Origin: Pseudomaricurvus sp965656525
GTDB lineage: Bacteria; Pseudomonadota; Gammaproteobacteria; Pseudomonadales; Cellvibrionaceae
Assembly (NCBI GenBank): GCA_965656525.1
Contig: CBFHKY010000006.1
Span: 97,890 to 161,889, forward strand
DNA length: 64,000 nt
Direction: 5' to 3'
Of this stretch, positions 26,298 through 35,413 are shown piece by piece (positions within the stretch are counted from its first letter, which is position 1; every line of letters begins with the position of its first letter). Position numbers and translations under genes: made by a program. The notes below the pieces were generated by a model. That model was not told the origin of the DNA. It saw only the letters and a list, made by a program, of their open reading frames with translations, and did no database searches.

Positions 26298-28109
26298 ATG
26301 TCGTCTGCAGAATCTACCAATTGGCGAGAAAAATACCTGCAATCTCTGGCTGTGCAGGATAAGTTTCAGCGTGAACTGACGCTGTTGAAAAAAGCCGTCA
26401 GTCGAGTGTGTTTAGCGGCCGAAGCTCACCAGTCTGACTTGGACGAACACATTACTGGTGTCAGTGAGGCCAGTAAGGAAGGCGGACAAGCTCTAGAGCG
26501 AGCGTTGAATGTACTCGACGAAACTCTGCGACGTACTGCAGATGAGGCGCCATCGCTGTTCAAACGCCCCAAAAAAACACCTGCCGCCGAAACAGTATTG
26601 GTGATGGCGAAAGCGTTGCAGTCACACACTCAGGATAATGGCTTAAAGCGAGAGCTCAAAGGCTTTATACACAACCTAAAGTCGGAATCAGGTACTGATG
26701 CGACCGCTTTACTGAAAACGCTAAGTTATTTTCAAGATGAAGTATTAAGGCGCAGTGTTGAGCATGGCGGGCAGAAAGTTGGGTTTCTCAAAAAATTGTT
26801 CACACCGACCACTGACACTCCCGTATCAGAGTCAGAGCTCTCCCCCGAGCCACCAAAAGTTCAATCAACGGCGCCTGATCAGCAGGCTGTGCCTCTAGAG
26901 CCAGTACGAGAGCCGAGTAGCGAGTCTGCGAGTAACCCGGTTACAGAAGAAGCCGATTCACAGGTTACAAAGGGCGTGGATAACGCGAATAAGCAGCCAA
27001 TCGAGGGTGATTTACAGACTCGCACGGAAGTAGAGTTGGAAGCCACCTTTCAGCGGCCTGTCCACGAACCAGCGTTCTCGAGAGTGTCGGATAAGGTGCA
27101 GCGAGTGCTGGTGGATTTACTCGACAATGTAGAGCCTGTGGCCTGTACCGAACAAAAAGCCGTCAACGCGCGTGATCGCATTGAGCGAGGTTTGAATTGG
27201 TACGAGTTAGTTCCTACGCTAGAAGACATTCGCGATCTGGTTTTGCAGGCGTATTTACTGGCTGATGAAGAATACCGACAATACCTTAAACAGCTGGATG
27301 AGGTTTTGGGGGGAATACTGGATGCGCTTGGCGTTACGGTTCAGTCCAATCTTGCACGACAGCAAGAAGAAGAAAAATTTGAAGCTGAGTTGCGTTTACA
27401 TCTAGGTTCCTTAAGCCGCTCGGTTAGTGTTACGACCGAGGTCGAGTCTTTGAAGCAAGATATTCAATATTGCCTTTCCAGTATTCAGAAAGCGCTAGAG
27501 GCTAAGCATAATGCCGAATCCAGTCACACGGTGGACCAGCAGTTATCGACGTTATTTACCCGAGTGCAAGAATTAGAGCAAGAAGCGACACAAGCGCAAG
27601 AAGAGTTGCAGCAACAAAAACAAAAAGCCATCACAGATACATTAACGGGTTTACCCAACCGCGAGGCCTATAACCAACGCGCCCATTTAGAGTGGAGCCG
27701 GTGGCAGCGTTATGGCAATCCATTATCTTTAGTGGTGGTGGATATCGATCATTTTAAGCGCATCAATGATACGTATGGGCATCAAACCGGTGATCGAGTA
27801 CTGCAAGTGCTCAGTAAGGCCGTTACAAAGCGACTGCGCAGCGTAGATTTTATGGCACGTTTTGGTGGTGAAGAGTTTGTGGTTCTATTGCCGGAAACGG
27901 ATTTAGAGAACGCTTATCTACTGATGGACAAAATACGAAAGGCCATTGCGGGTACACCATTCCGGTTTAAAGAAAACCCGGTACAAGTAACCATTTCTTG
28001 TGGTCTGGTGATGCTGCAAGAAGGCGATACGTTAGAAGCGGCTTTTGCTCGCGCTGACGAGCTGCTTTATAAAGCGAAAGAGTCTGGGCGAAACTGTTGC
28101 ATGAAGTAA
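26298..28109 (+). CDS. Diguanylate cyclase with long coiled-coil N-terminus (DgcH-like by position)
   Basis: 603 aa. The C-terminal GGDEF domain (~435-603) has the active site GGEEF (523-527) and, five residues before it, the inhibitory I-site RSVD (514-517), so it should synthesise c-di-GMP with product inhibition. The N-terminal ~430 residues have no membrane segment; residues ~180-260 are Pro/Glu/Ser-rich and disordered-looking, and ~400-445 form a Gln/Glu-rich coiled coil. A cytosolic GGDEF gene next to dsbA is also found in Pseudomonas (PA5487, dgcH), which supports orthology by synteny. Signal sensed is unknown. Confidence 0.92.
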   Translation: MSSAESTNWREKYLQSLAVQDKFQRELTLLKKAVSRVCLAAEAHQSDLDEHITGVSEASKEGGQALERALNVLDETLRRTADEAPSLFKRPKKTPAAETVLVMAKALQSHTQDNGLKRELKGFIHNLKSESGTDATALLKTLSYFQDEVLRRSVEHGGQKVGFLKKLFTPTTDTPVSESELSPEPPKVQSTAPDQQAVPLEPVREPSSESASNPVTEEADSQVTKGVDNANKQPIEGDLQTRTEVELEATFQRPVHEPAFSRVSDKVQRVLVDLLDNVEPVACTEQKAVNARDRIERGLNWYELVPTLEDIRDLVLQAYLLADEEYRQYLKQLDEVLGGILDALGVTVQSNLARQQEEEKFEAELRLHLGSLSRSVSVTTEVESLKQDIQYCLSSIQKALEAKHNAESSHTVDQQLSTLFTRVQELEQEATQAQEELQQQKQKAITDTLTGLPNREAYNQRAHLEWSRWQRYGNPLSLVVVDIDHFKRINDTYGHQTGDRVLQVLSKAVTKRLRSVDFMARFGGEEFVVLLPETDLENAYLLMDKIRKAIAGTPFRFKENPVQVTISCGLVMLQEGDTLEAAFARADELLYKAKESGRNCCMK

Positions 28110-28187
28110 AACAACATTTAGCAAACTTATTTTTTAAACAGAAAAAGTGTTCATCTAAGCCGCAGGTGCGCCGTAGAGTATTTTATT

Positions 28188-28802
28188 TTAGCTAGTGGGT
28201 TGTAAGATTTCGTGAAAAAAACCGTCAGTTAAAATAGGCCACTGCTCATCCCAAAGTTCGGTAGGAGGGCGCTTAAATTCACTGCGTACAAATTGTGCGA
28301 TGCGTCCTTCTGCACAAGATACAAGCAGATTGGCAGCCGATGTAATAGGAAGGTTAGGACGCTTGCCTTCACGGATTTCAGCCTCACGAAGAATCTGTTT
28401 TATTTGCGTTTCCAAACGATCAAATAATTGAACGACTCGCGCTCTTAGTCGTTCTGTTTCGCCCGTAAGAGCATCACCTGTTAACAAGCGAGTGATGCCC
28501 GGATTGCGTTCGGTAAAAGTCAGTAGCAGAGTAAGAATTTTTTTACAGCGCTCTAAGGCAGAACTTTCCTCTCCCATAATTAAACTAACGCGGCTGAAAA
28601 TTGTTTCTTCGATAAACTCGATCAAGCCTTCAAACATTTTAGACTTGCTGGGAAAGTGGCGGTAAAGAGCCGCTTCTGAAACACCTACTTCTTTTGCAAG
28701 CGCTGCGGTGGTAATACGAGCACCAGGTGACACTTCCAGCATGTGAGCCAGGCATTCTAAAATCTGTTGGCGGCGGGAAACTTTGTTGCTGGTCTTGCTC
28801 AT
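28188..28802 (-). CDS. slmA: Nucleoid occlusion factor SlmA (TetR family)
   Basis: DNA-binding inhibitor of FtsZ assembly over the nucleoid. 204 aa with an N-terminal TetR helix-turn-helix (ITTAALAKEVGVSEAALYRHF) and SRRQQILECLA typical of SlmA/Ttk. The C-terminal domain binds FtsZ. The argB-slmA arrangement near coaBC/algC is conserved in gammaproteobacteria. A dyad GATCAG-n7-CTGATC lies 40 bp upstream. Confidence 0.93.
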   Translation of the reverse strand: MSKTSNKVSRRQQILECLAHMLEVSPGARITTAALAKEVGVSEAALYRHFPSKSKMFEGLIEFIEETIFSRVSLIMGEESSALERCKKILTLLLTFTERNPGITRLLTGDALTGETERLRARVVQLFDRLETQIKQILREAEIREGKRPNLPITSAANLLVSCAEGRIAQFVRSEFKRPPTELWDEQWPILTDGFFHEILQPTS

Positions 28803-28841
28803 AGTGTCTTCTTTTTGTGGCTTATGTACACAGCAGTTTTT

Positions 28842-28860
28842 GATCAGCTATACACTGATC
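28842..28860. promoter_or_regulatory. Dyad upstream of slmA
   Basis: GATCAG (28842-28847) and CTGATC (28855-28860) are perfect complements around ctataca. It is 40 bp before slmA and could be a regulator site. It does not look like the known SlmA site (GTGAGTACTCAC). Confidence 0.4.
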
Positions 28861-29042
28861 GCGTGCAGTACGGTAAGGGTTAGAGGCTACCGACGGTTGC
28901 TTTGCTATCGATTACACACAAAAGCTTCAACGATGTTCCCATAGGAAAAGTCGAAGGAATGTTAAAAAAAGAGCAAGGTCACAACGTTGTAGCAGATCTA
29001 ATCCTAGCGGCTTCGAAAGGTATCTTCAATATGAAAAGCGGC

Positions 29043-29086
29043 GCGTAAATCAAAATTTACGCTATGCACTGAGACAGTGCATAGCG
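29043..29086 (-). terminator. Two overlapping hairpins downstream of argB
   Basis: CGCTATGCACTG and CAGTGCATAGCG form a perfect 12-bp stem with a 3-nt loop (29060-29086), followed on the minus strand by TAAATTTT. An 8-bp hairpin GCGTAAAT-caaa-ATTTACGC (29043-29062) shares three bases with it, so the two exclude each other in part. Probable argB termination region. Confidence 0.65.
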
Positions 29087-29112
29087 CTGTTAAGTACACC
29101 CTACCGCATAGA

Positions 29113-30012
29113 TCAATGCTTATTGGTGATGAGTGTGCCAACACCTTCATCTGTGAAAATTTCCAGCAAAACAGCGTGATCAACACGTCCATCCACAATA
29201 TGAGCGCTGGTGACACCACCTTTGACGGCATCCAATGCGCAACTGATTTTGGGCAGCATGCCGCCATAAATAGTGCCGTCCTCAATCAATTCGTCCACTT
29301 GTTTGGTTGTTAGCCCAGTTAATACTTGGCCTTTTTTATCCTGTAGACCAGCAACGTTTGTGAGCAGCATCAATTTTTCAGCCTGCAGCACTTCAGCAAT
29401 TTTACCTGCTACAAGATCAGCGTTGATATTGTAGGAATTACCTTTTGTGTCTACCCCTATCGGTGCAATAACCGGAATAAAGTCACTGTTGATAAGCATA
29501 TCAATCACGGCTTTATTAATGGACGCAACTTCACCAACATGGCCAATATCAATAATTTCCGGTGCTTGCATATCTGGCGTTTGGCGTGAAACTTTCAACT
29601 GGCGAGCGTGAATGAGTTGGCCGTCCTTTCCTGTAACACCAATCGCTTGACCGCCATTGCTGTTAATCAGATTTACGATCTGTTTGTTCACAGAGCCGCC
29701 AAGAACCATTTCTACCACATCCATAGCGGCGCTGTTGGTCACTCGCATGCCTTCAACAAACTCGGAATGAATATTGAGCTTATCTAATAGCTCACCAATT
29801 TGTGGGCCACCACCGTGCACTACAATTGGGTTCATACCAACAAGCTTCATTAATACAATATCGCGTGCAAAGCTGTTTTGTAGCGCTTTGTCTACCATGG
29901 CGTTGCCGCCAAACTTTACGACGATCGTGCGATTAGTAAAGCGCTGAATGTAAGGCAACGCCTCGGTTAAAACTTCAGCGACATTAATGGCGGCATCGCG
30001 ATTTAAAGACAT
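29113..30012 (-). CDS. argB: Acetylglutamate kinase
   Basis: Phosphorylates N-acetylglutamate, the second step of arginine synthesis. 299 aa with VVKFGGNAM near residue 27, the substrate loop VVHGGGPQIGELL and the C-terminal block GGMLPKISCALDAV. At this length it belongs to the arginine-inhibited hexameric type (N-terminal helix MSLNRDAAINVAEVLTEALP), as in Pseudomonas. It lies 32 bp after algC, the conserved algC-argB order. Confidence 0.96.
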   Translation of the reverse strand: MSLNRDAAINVAEVLTEALPYIQRFTNRTIVVKFGGNAMVDKALQNSFARDIVLMKLVGMNPIVVHGGGPQIGELLDKLNIHSEFVEGMRVTNSAAMDVVEMVLGGSVNKQIVNLINSNGGQAIGVTGKDGQLIHARQLKVSRQTPDMQAPEIIDIGHVGEVASINKAVIDMLINSDFIPVIAPIGVDTKGNSYNINADLVAGKIAEVLQAEKLMLLTNVAGLQDKKGQVLTGLTTKQVDELIEDGTIYGGMLPKISCALDAVKGGVTSAHIVDGRVDHAVLLEIFTDEGVGTLITNKH

Positions 30013-30044
30013 GTATGTAACCTGCTCTTATGAGTTGATGTTAA

Positions 30045-32510
30045 TTAAAAAGGAAGTTTCAAAGAATTATCGATTTTAAGCAATTCTCTTCTAAATAGTT
30101 GTTTTAACTGTTCAATAATTTTTTCATTTTCAGCCTCGAAACGAACAGTGAGTGCTGCACTGGTATTGGATGCGCGTACTAATCCCCAGCCCTTAGGGAA
30201 GTCCACACGTAAACCATCAATGGTAATCAAAGTGCCATTTTCAAAATTACCTTGCATGGCCAAACGCTTGATGACTTTGAATTTCATGGTTTCAGCGATA
30301 GGAATTAAAATTTCAGGTGTTGATGGCATGGTCTGAAACGATTCAAACAGCGCATCGATGTTTTGGTCTCGTAAGGTCATGATTTCCAGTAAGCGAGCAG
30401 CGGCGTACATGCCATCGTCAAAGCCATACCAGCGATCTTTGATGAAGATATGACCGGAAAGCTCACCACCTACTAAGGCGCCGGTCTCCAGCATTTTATT
30501 TTTCATATGAGAGTGACCAGACTTCCACATGATGGGGTTGCCACCGTAATCGCTTACTAAATCGTTAAGCGCACGCGTGGACTTTACATCAAAGATGACA
30601 TTGGTACCGGGGTTGCGCGTAATAATATCCTTCGCAAACAACATCAGCATACGATCCGGCCAGATAATTTTCCCTTTTGGTGTCACAACCACTACGCGAT
30701 CACCGTCACCATCCAGCGCGATGCCCAAGTCGGCATCGGAAAGTTTGACTCGGGTTATTAGATCTTTCAGGTTGTCTGCAATGGTAGGGTCGGGTGGGTG
30801 GTTTGGAAAGTGGCCGTCGATGTCACAATACAAGCGCTCTACATCGCACCCCATTTTTTCAAATAATAAAGGAGCTACGTCGCCAGTGACACCGTTACCG
30901 GCATCAATAACAAGCTTCACAGACCCTGAAAGTGCAACATCTGAAAGAATACGAGTAACATAAGCATCGGTGATACTTATGTTGCTGGCTTCACCATCAC
31001 CAAGATAAAAATCCTGTTGTTCGATACGTTGTTTAATGGCTTGCACGGCATCATCAAATAGCGTTGTGCCATTAATGACCATTTTAAAACCATTGTATTG
31101 TGCGGGGTTGTGGCTTGCCGTGACCATCACGCCACTTTTGGTTTGGGGTAATTCGCAGGTCGCGAAATACAATAAAGGTGTAGGCACGACACCCAAGTTA
31201 ATCACGTTACAGCCGGTACTTAAGATTCCCTGAATGAGGGCTAGGGATAAATCTTCACTGTGAAGGCGGCCATCGCGAGCAACAAAGATGCTGTTATCAC
31301 CAGCGACTAAGGTGGTGGTACCAATAGATTTTCCAATAAGCTCCGCAATGTCTTCGCTGATTTGTTCATGGGCGATACCGCGAATATCGTAAGCACGGAA
31401 AATTTCTTCTGGTAGTGGTGGTAGATCGTCTGAAAGAGAAACCGTAACAGCTGTCTGATTATTACGATTGGGCTTTTCACTCATGCCCAGTACATTTTCA
31501 TCTTCCGCGGCCAGTAGAAGATTGCGCAAAGCTTCTTCTTCGTCGGTATCGTAGTGTGTACTGGGGTCAAGCGGTTCGACCTGTTGTTGATGCTGGACGC
31601 GCCGTGAAGGGTCAAAAAAACCGCTTATCCAATATGTTACCCAAAGCAAAACAGCACCCACCACAATATGAAAAGCCATCACAAGAAAAATGCTTTTTTG
31701 AGCGTGTTGTTGTAATGCATACGATGGCTTAAAACGTATTTTCCAGACGCTATTGGGAACCGTTTTTTCAATCACAGGCCCAACATCTCCACTGCCAACC
31801 GAAAACAGAGGAACAGGTTTTCTTTGACTTTCTCGCAGCAGCTGGGTGCTACCAAGCTCCGGTGCAATAGCCCCCAGATTTTTAATGAATAGGTTGCCAG
31901 GGAAGCTGAGCAGCAGTGTGCCAGCAACGGGGGCATCAGGGCTTTCGCTAATGGCAGTAACAAACAACAGCTGCCAGGTTTTATCGACTTTTTTAACTTC
32001 AGGATAAATAACGGCCCCTTGCTCTGCACGATAAATCATGTCGAGTTCTGTAAAGCCTAAACGCTTAAAAGGGGTGCTGGTTTTGTTGGCATCTAAAAAA
32101 GGCAGATGGTCTGCTCGTTCAAGATCAAGCAAGCGAATGGTATCTATTTTTGGAAAAGTTGTGCGCAGAAGATTAAACACATCAGAAGGTTTGTCTTCTC
32201 GGCCAAGTGTGCGCATTAACACTTCGCGATGAGCCAGCTTGTCAATTTCGACCTGTAACTTTTTGATAAAAGTGGTTATGAATTTAACACGTTGATCCGC
32301 CTGTTGTTGAGCAAGTTTGTCGAGCTGTTGTTGTCCAGCGGTCGTGTTTGCCTGGAAAAACCAATAGGCACTAGCGGCGACGCACAAGAAAACCACCAAC
32401 ATAGGAATGGCTGTAGCATTATGGATTTTGCGCCGCTTATCGTCGGGTTCTGAACCTTTTACTCCAGTAAGGGAGGGCAACATTGACTGCAGTTTTTGTA
32501 TGAGGCTCAC
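30045..32510 (-). CDS. algC: Phosphomannomutase/phosphoglucomutase AlgC with N-terminal membrane domain
   Basis: Interconverts hexose 1- and 6-phosphates for exopolysaccharide and LPS precursors. The C-terminal ~450 residues have all four site motifs: phosphoserine loop TASHNP, metal loop DGDGDR, sugar loop GGELSGH and phosphate loop RASNTSAALTVRF. Before it come a membrane segment (~33-53), ~220 extracytoplasmic residues, and a second membrane segment (~274-296). Start: GTG 32510, one base after the coaBC stop (821 aa), or an ATG at 32552 overlapping coaBC. A dut gene usually found between the two is absent. Confidence 0.93.
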   Translation of the reverse strand: MSLIQKLQSMLPSLTGVKGSEPDDKRRKIHNATAIPMLVVFLCVAASAYWFFQANTTAGQQQLDKLAQQQADQRVKFITTFIKKLQVEIDKLAHREVLMRTLGREDKPSDVFNLLRTTFPKIDTIRLLDLERADHLPFLDANKTSTPFKRLGFTELDMIYRAEQGAVIYPEVKKVDKTWQLLFVTAISESPDAPVAGTLLLSFPGNLFIKNLGAIAPELGSTQLLRESQRKPVPLFSVGSGDVGPVIEKTVPNSVWKIRFKPSYALQQHAQKSIFLVMAFHIVVGAVLLWVTYWISGFFDPSRRVQHQQQVEPLDPSTHYDTDEEEALRNLLLAAEDENVLGMSEKPNRNNQTAVTVSLSDDLPPLPEEIFRAYDIRGIAHEQISEDIAELIGKSIGTTTLVAGDNSIFVARDGRLHSEDLSLALIQGILSTGCNVINLGVVPTPLLYFATCELPQTKSGVMVTASHNPAQYNGFKMVINGTTLFDDAVQAIKQRIEQQDFYLGDGEASNISITDAYVTRILSDVALSGSVKLVIDAGNGVTGDVAPLLFEKMGCDVERLYCDIDGHFPNHPPDPTIADNLKDLITRVKLSDADLGIALDGDGDRVVVVTPKGKIIWPDRMLMLFAKDIITRNPGTNVIFDVKSTRALNDLVSDYGGNPIMWKSGHSHMKNKMLETGALVGGELSGHIFIKDRWYGFDDGMYAAARLLEIMTLRDQNIDALFESFQTMPSTPEILIPIAETMKFKVIKRLAMQGNFENGTLITIDGLRVDFPKGWGLVRASNTSAALTVRFEAENEKIIEQLKQLFRRELLKIDNSLKLPF

Positions 32511-32511
32511 G

Positions 32512-33723
32512 TTAAAGAGTCCTGTGGGCTTTTGGGGTGGCAATGTGTGCAATCAGTGCTCTTGCCAGTTGTGTTTTTGATTGCTGCGATAGAGCAAGAC
32601 TCTGTTCTTTATCAATCACCGTGACGGCGTTTTCATCACTGTTAAAACCAATGCCAGCCTGTGAAACATCATTGGCAATGATCAGATCAAGATTCTTACG
32701 GCTAAGTTTATCGCGGGCATATTCCAGTACATTGCTGGTTTCTGCTGCAAAGCCGACGACAAGAGTCGGCCGTTGAGCGTGATTGGCGAGAGTTTGAATA
32801 ATGTCAGGGTTTTTCACCAGCTCGATGCTCATGGTGTCAGTGCTGCCCTTTTTTATTTTCTGTGATGCCAGTTGAGCGGGCCGAAAATCAGCAACAGCGG
32901 CAGAGGCTATAAATACATCGGAGTCGAGAGCGTGCTCGAGACATGCCGCTAGCATCTGCTCAGCGGTTTCCACATGGATGCAGAGACAACGATCTGGTGA
33001 GCGCAACTGTGTTGGGCCGCTGATGAGAGTGACTGACGCCCCTGCGTCAATGGCGGCCTCTGCTAATGCATAACCCATTTTTCCCGAGCTGTGGTTACTT
33101 ATGTAGCGTACGGGGTCGATGGGCTCCCGTGTTGGACCAGCGGTAATGACAACACGTTTGCCCGACAACGCACCAGAGCAAAACTGCTTGCCGGCCAGCT
33201 CTGCGAGCTCAGTTGGCTCTAGCATGCGACCGGGGCCAACGTCACCACACGCCTGTGAGCCCTCAGCAGGGCCGAATAACGTCACGCCTCTTTGCTGCAA
33301 CAGTTGTAGGTTGTGTTGAGTCGCTGGCGCGTGCCACATGCCTTGGTTCATGGCGGGCGCTAAACAAATTGCAGCGGGCGTGGCTAGGCACACGGTGGTC
33401 AATAAATCGTTGCCTTGCCCTTGGACGAAGCGAGCGATGAAGTCAGCGCTGGCTGGAGCGATCAGAATCAAGTCTGCCCATCTTGCTAATTCAATATGAC
33501 CCATGCCAGCCTCGGCTTCGGGGTCGAGAAGCTGAGTGTGAACGGGGTATCCCGACAACGCTTGTAGCGTGAGTGGGGTGATAAACTCTTGCGCCGCAGG
33601 GGTCATCACTACTCGTACATCGGCGCCAACATCTTGGAGTCGTCGCACCAACTCGGCACTCTTATAAGCGGCAATGCCACCGGTAATGCCAAGTAGAATG
33701 CGTTTGTTGTTGAGAGAACTCAT
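32512..33723 (-). CDS. coaBC: Bifunctional phosphopantothenoylcysteine decarboxylase / phosphopantothenate-cysteine ligase
   Basis: Two consecutive steps of coenzyme A synthesis. The CoaC half starts KRILLGITGGIAAYKSAEL and has the PAMNQGMW motif and the substrate clamp ACGDVGPGRM. The CoaB half has GPTREPIDPVRYISNHSSG and the KIKKG lysine motif. 403 aa from MSSLNNKR (E. coli 406); the frame extends upstream to 33858 without similarity. Divergent from radC with a 146-bp gap. Confidence 0.96.
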   Translation of the reverse strand: MSSLNNKRILLGITGGIAAYKSAELVRRLQDVGADVRVVMTPAAQEFITPLTLQALSGYPVHTQLLDPEAEAGMGHIELARWADLILIAPASADFIARFVQGQGNDLLTTVCLATPAAICLAPAMNQGMWHAPATQHNLQLLQQRGVTLFGPAEGSQACGDVGPGRMLEPTELAELAGKQFCSGALSGKRVVITAGPTREPIDPVRYISNHSSGKMGYALAEAAIDAGASVTLISGPTQLRSPDRCLCIHVETAEQMLAACLEHALDSDVFIASAAVADFRPAQLASQKIKKGSTDTMSIELVKNPDIIQTLANHAQRPTLVVGFAAETSNVLEYARDKLSRKNLDLIIANDVSQAGIGFNSDENAVTVIDKEQSLALSQQSKTQLARALIAHIATPKAHRTL

Positions 33724-33869
33724 ACTTTTTTCCAGATAGTGATTGGCGCAACAGGTGTCTAAGATACCATTGCCGAGACTTTGGATGAAGCTAGACACAG
33801 TGTCGACGCGCAGAATGAGGGTAACTATCAGGTTAGGCGGCTTAAGTCGCCCCATCAAGGAGGATGTGC

Positions 33870-34544
33870 ATGAGCATTAAACACTGGCCAGCTGAAGAGC
33901 GGCCAAGGGAAAAGCTGTTGTCCGTGGGGGCAAAAGCCTTGTCGGATGCAGAACTGTTGGCGATCTTTCTGCGTACCGGCTGTGCCGGAAAATCAGCGGT
34001 CGATGTAGCTCGCGATCTTTTGGTTCGCTTTGGTGGTTTGCGTCAAATTTTAGAAGCCGACTGCGATGGCTTTTGCCAAGGTCAGGGGCTGGGAACAGCC
34101 AAATTTAGCCAGCTGCAGGCCGTGCTCGAAATGGGGCGGAGGCATCTGTACAGTGTTATGGAGTCAGGTGCCGGCTTTACATCGGTTGAGCTGGTAAAAA
34201 ATTATCTGAGCTCAGAGTTGAGGCATCAATCACGGGAGGTTTTTGCGGTGTTGCTGCTAGACAACCAACATCGCCTTATCCGTTATCAAGAGCTCTTTCA
34301 GGGCACAATAGATGCGGCTAATGTTTATCCGCGAGAAGTTGTGAAGCTGGCGTTACAAAAGAATGCGGCAGCGGTGATATTCGCGCACAATCATCCTTCT
34401 GGTGTCGCAGAGCCGAGTCAGGCAGATCGCCGGATCACTGAGCGCTTACAGCAGGCGCTGTCGTTAGTGGATATCCGAGTGCTTGATCACATGGTGGTGG
34501 GCGAGGGTCAGGTCGTCTCCTTTGCCGAGCGGGGTTATTTATAG
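33870..34544 (+). CDS. radC: RadC family JAMM/MPN protein
   Basis: 224 aa. N-terminal helix-hairpin-helix-like region and a C-terminal JAB/MPN domain with the zinc motif HNHPSGVAEPSQAD. Historically linked to DNA repair but the biochemical role is unsettled. Of two nearby ATGs, the second (33870) is chosen because AGGAGG (33857-33862) is 7 bp before it and only 1 bp before the first. Divergent from coaBC, followed by rpmB. Confidence 0.94.
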   Translation: MSIKHWPAEERPREKLLSVGAKALSDAELLAIFLRTGCAGKSAVDVARDLLVRFGGLRQILEADCDGFCQGQGLGTAKFSQLQAVLEMGRRHLYSVMESGAGFTSVELVKNYLSSELRHQSREVFAVLLLDNQHRLIRYQELFQGTIDAANVYPREVVKLALQKNAAAVIFAHNHPSGVAEPSQADRRITERLQQALSLVDIRVLDHMVVGEGQVVSFAERGYL

Positions 34545-34686
34545 GGTGGTTTAAGGGTTACTGAAAAACGCTTTTGTGCACCTGTTGTGAACTCTGGAGT
34601 TTGATGTTGTCTTTTTGGCCTCAGGGCGTATTTACAGTGATTAAGCACGAAATTAGAAATTAATTGCACAAAAAAGAAGCTAAAAT

Positions 34687-34715
34687 TTGCTATTCGCTTT
34701 CTCTTTTGGTATAAA
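34687..34715 (+). promoter_or_regulatory. Sigma-70 promoter of rpmB-rpmG with a long structured leader
   Basis: TTGCTA (-35) and TATAAA (-10) with an exact 17-bp spacer, followed by a GC-rich discriminator (ACGCCGC) typical of growth-rate-controlled genes. The predicted start near 34722 leaves about 177 nt before rpmB. That leader can form GGCTGG/CCAGCC (34749-34778) and a long-range stem GTCGCTG (34823-34829) with CAGCGAC (34867-34873), ending just before the ribosome site. Confidence 0.75.
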
Positions 34716-34898
34716 ACGCCGCTCTCTGTGACTGGCCCAAATACTTTTTGGCTGGCTGCTTGATTCAGGGCCCCAGCCGACGTAGTTTTGCGAAGGATTC
34801 AGCCCCGTTTGAAGGCCTGTAAGTCGCTGTTTTTGAACTGTTTTTAGTTTGCAAGTTGCTGCCTAGCAGCGACGACCTGTTTGAATGAGGCAAGTAAG

Positions 34899-35135
34899 AT
34901 GTCCAAGGTATGTCAGGTAACTGGTAAGCGTCCAGTAACCGGTAACAACGTTTCTCACGCAAAAAACCACACTAAGCGTCGTTTTTTGCCAAACCTGCAT
35001 TCTCACCGTTTTTGGGTTGAGTCTGAAAAGCGGTTTGTAAAACTGCGTGTGTCTTCTAAAGGTATGCGTATCATCGACAAGAAAGGTATTGAAACCGTTC
35101 TGTCTGAGCTTCGCACTCGCGGCGAAAAAGTATAA
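34899..35135 (+). CDS. rpmB: 50S ribosomal protein L28
   Basis: Component of the large subunit. 78 aa from MSKVCQVTGKRPVTGNN, the E. coli length. Includes NHTKRRFLPNLHSHRFWV. Six in-frame codons upstream of the ATG are not part of the protein. First gene of the rpmB-rpmG operon behind a strong promoter; rpmG follows 11 bp after. Confidence 0.97.
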   Translation: MSKVCQVTGKRPVTGNNVSHAKNHTKRRFLPNLHSHRFWVESEKRFVKLRVSSKGMRIIDKKGIETVLSELRTRGEKV

Positions 35136-35146
35136 GGAGTTGAATC

Positions 35147-35314
35147 ATGGCTAAAGGTGCACGTGAAAAGATCCGTTTAAACTCTAGCGCTGGTACTGGT
35201 CACTTCTATACCACTGATAAGAACAAGCGCAATACCCCAGAGAAAATGGAAATTAAAAAGTACGATCCTGTTGCTCGTCAGCACGTGGTCTACAAAGAAG
35301 GCAAAATTAAGTAA
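35147..35314 (+). CDS. rpmG: 50S ribosomal protein L33
   Basis: 55 aa (MAKGAREKIRLNSSAGTG ... VVYKEGKIK), the same length as E. coli L33. It is the zinc-free form, with no CxxC pairs. A strong ribosome site (AAGGAG) precedes it. Ends the rpmB-rpmG operon, 30 bp before a terminator. Confidence 0.97.
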   Translation: MAKGAREKIRLNSSAGTGHFYTTDKNKRNTPEKMEIKKYDPVARQHVVYKEGKIK

Positions 35315-35343
35315 GCTTACGCTTGTTTAAATCATGCCTCATG

Positions 35344-35370
35344 AAAACCCGGCTTCTGGCCGGGTTTTTT
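35344..35370 (+). terminator. Rho-independent terminator after rpmG
   Basis: CCCGGC-ttctg-GCCGGG stem preceded by A4 and followed by T6. Confidence 0.92.
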
Positions 35371-35413
35371 GTGCCTGTTACTTTGGTTGTATTCGAACAC
35401 ACGGTAGAGATTC

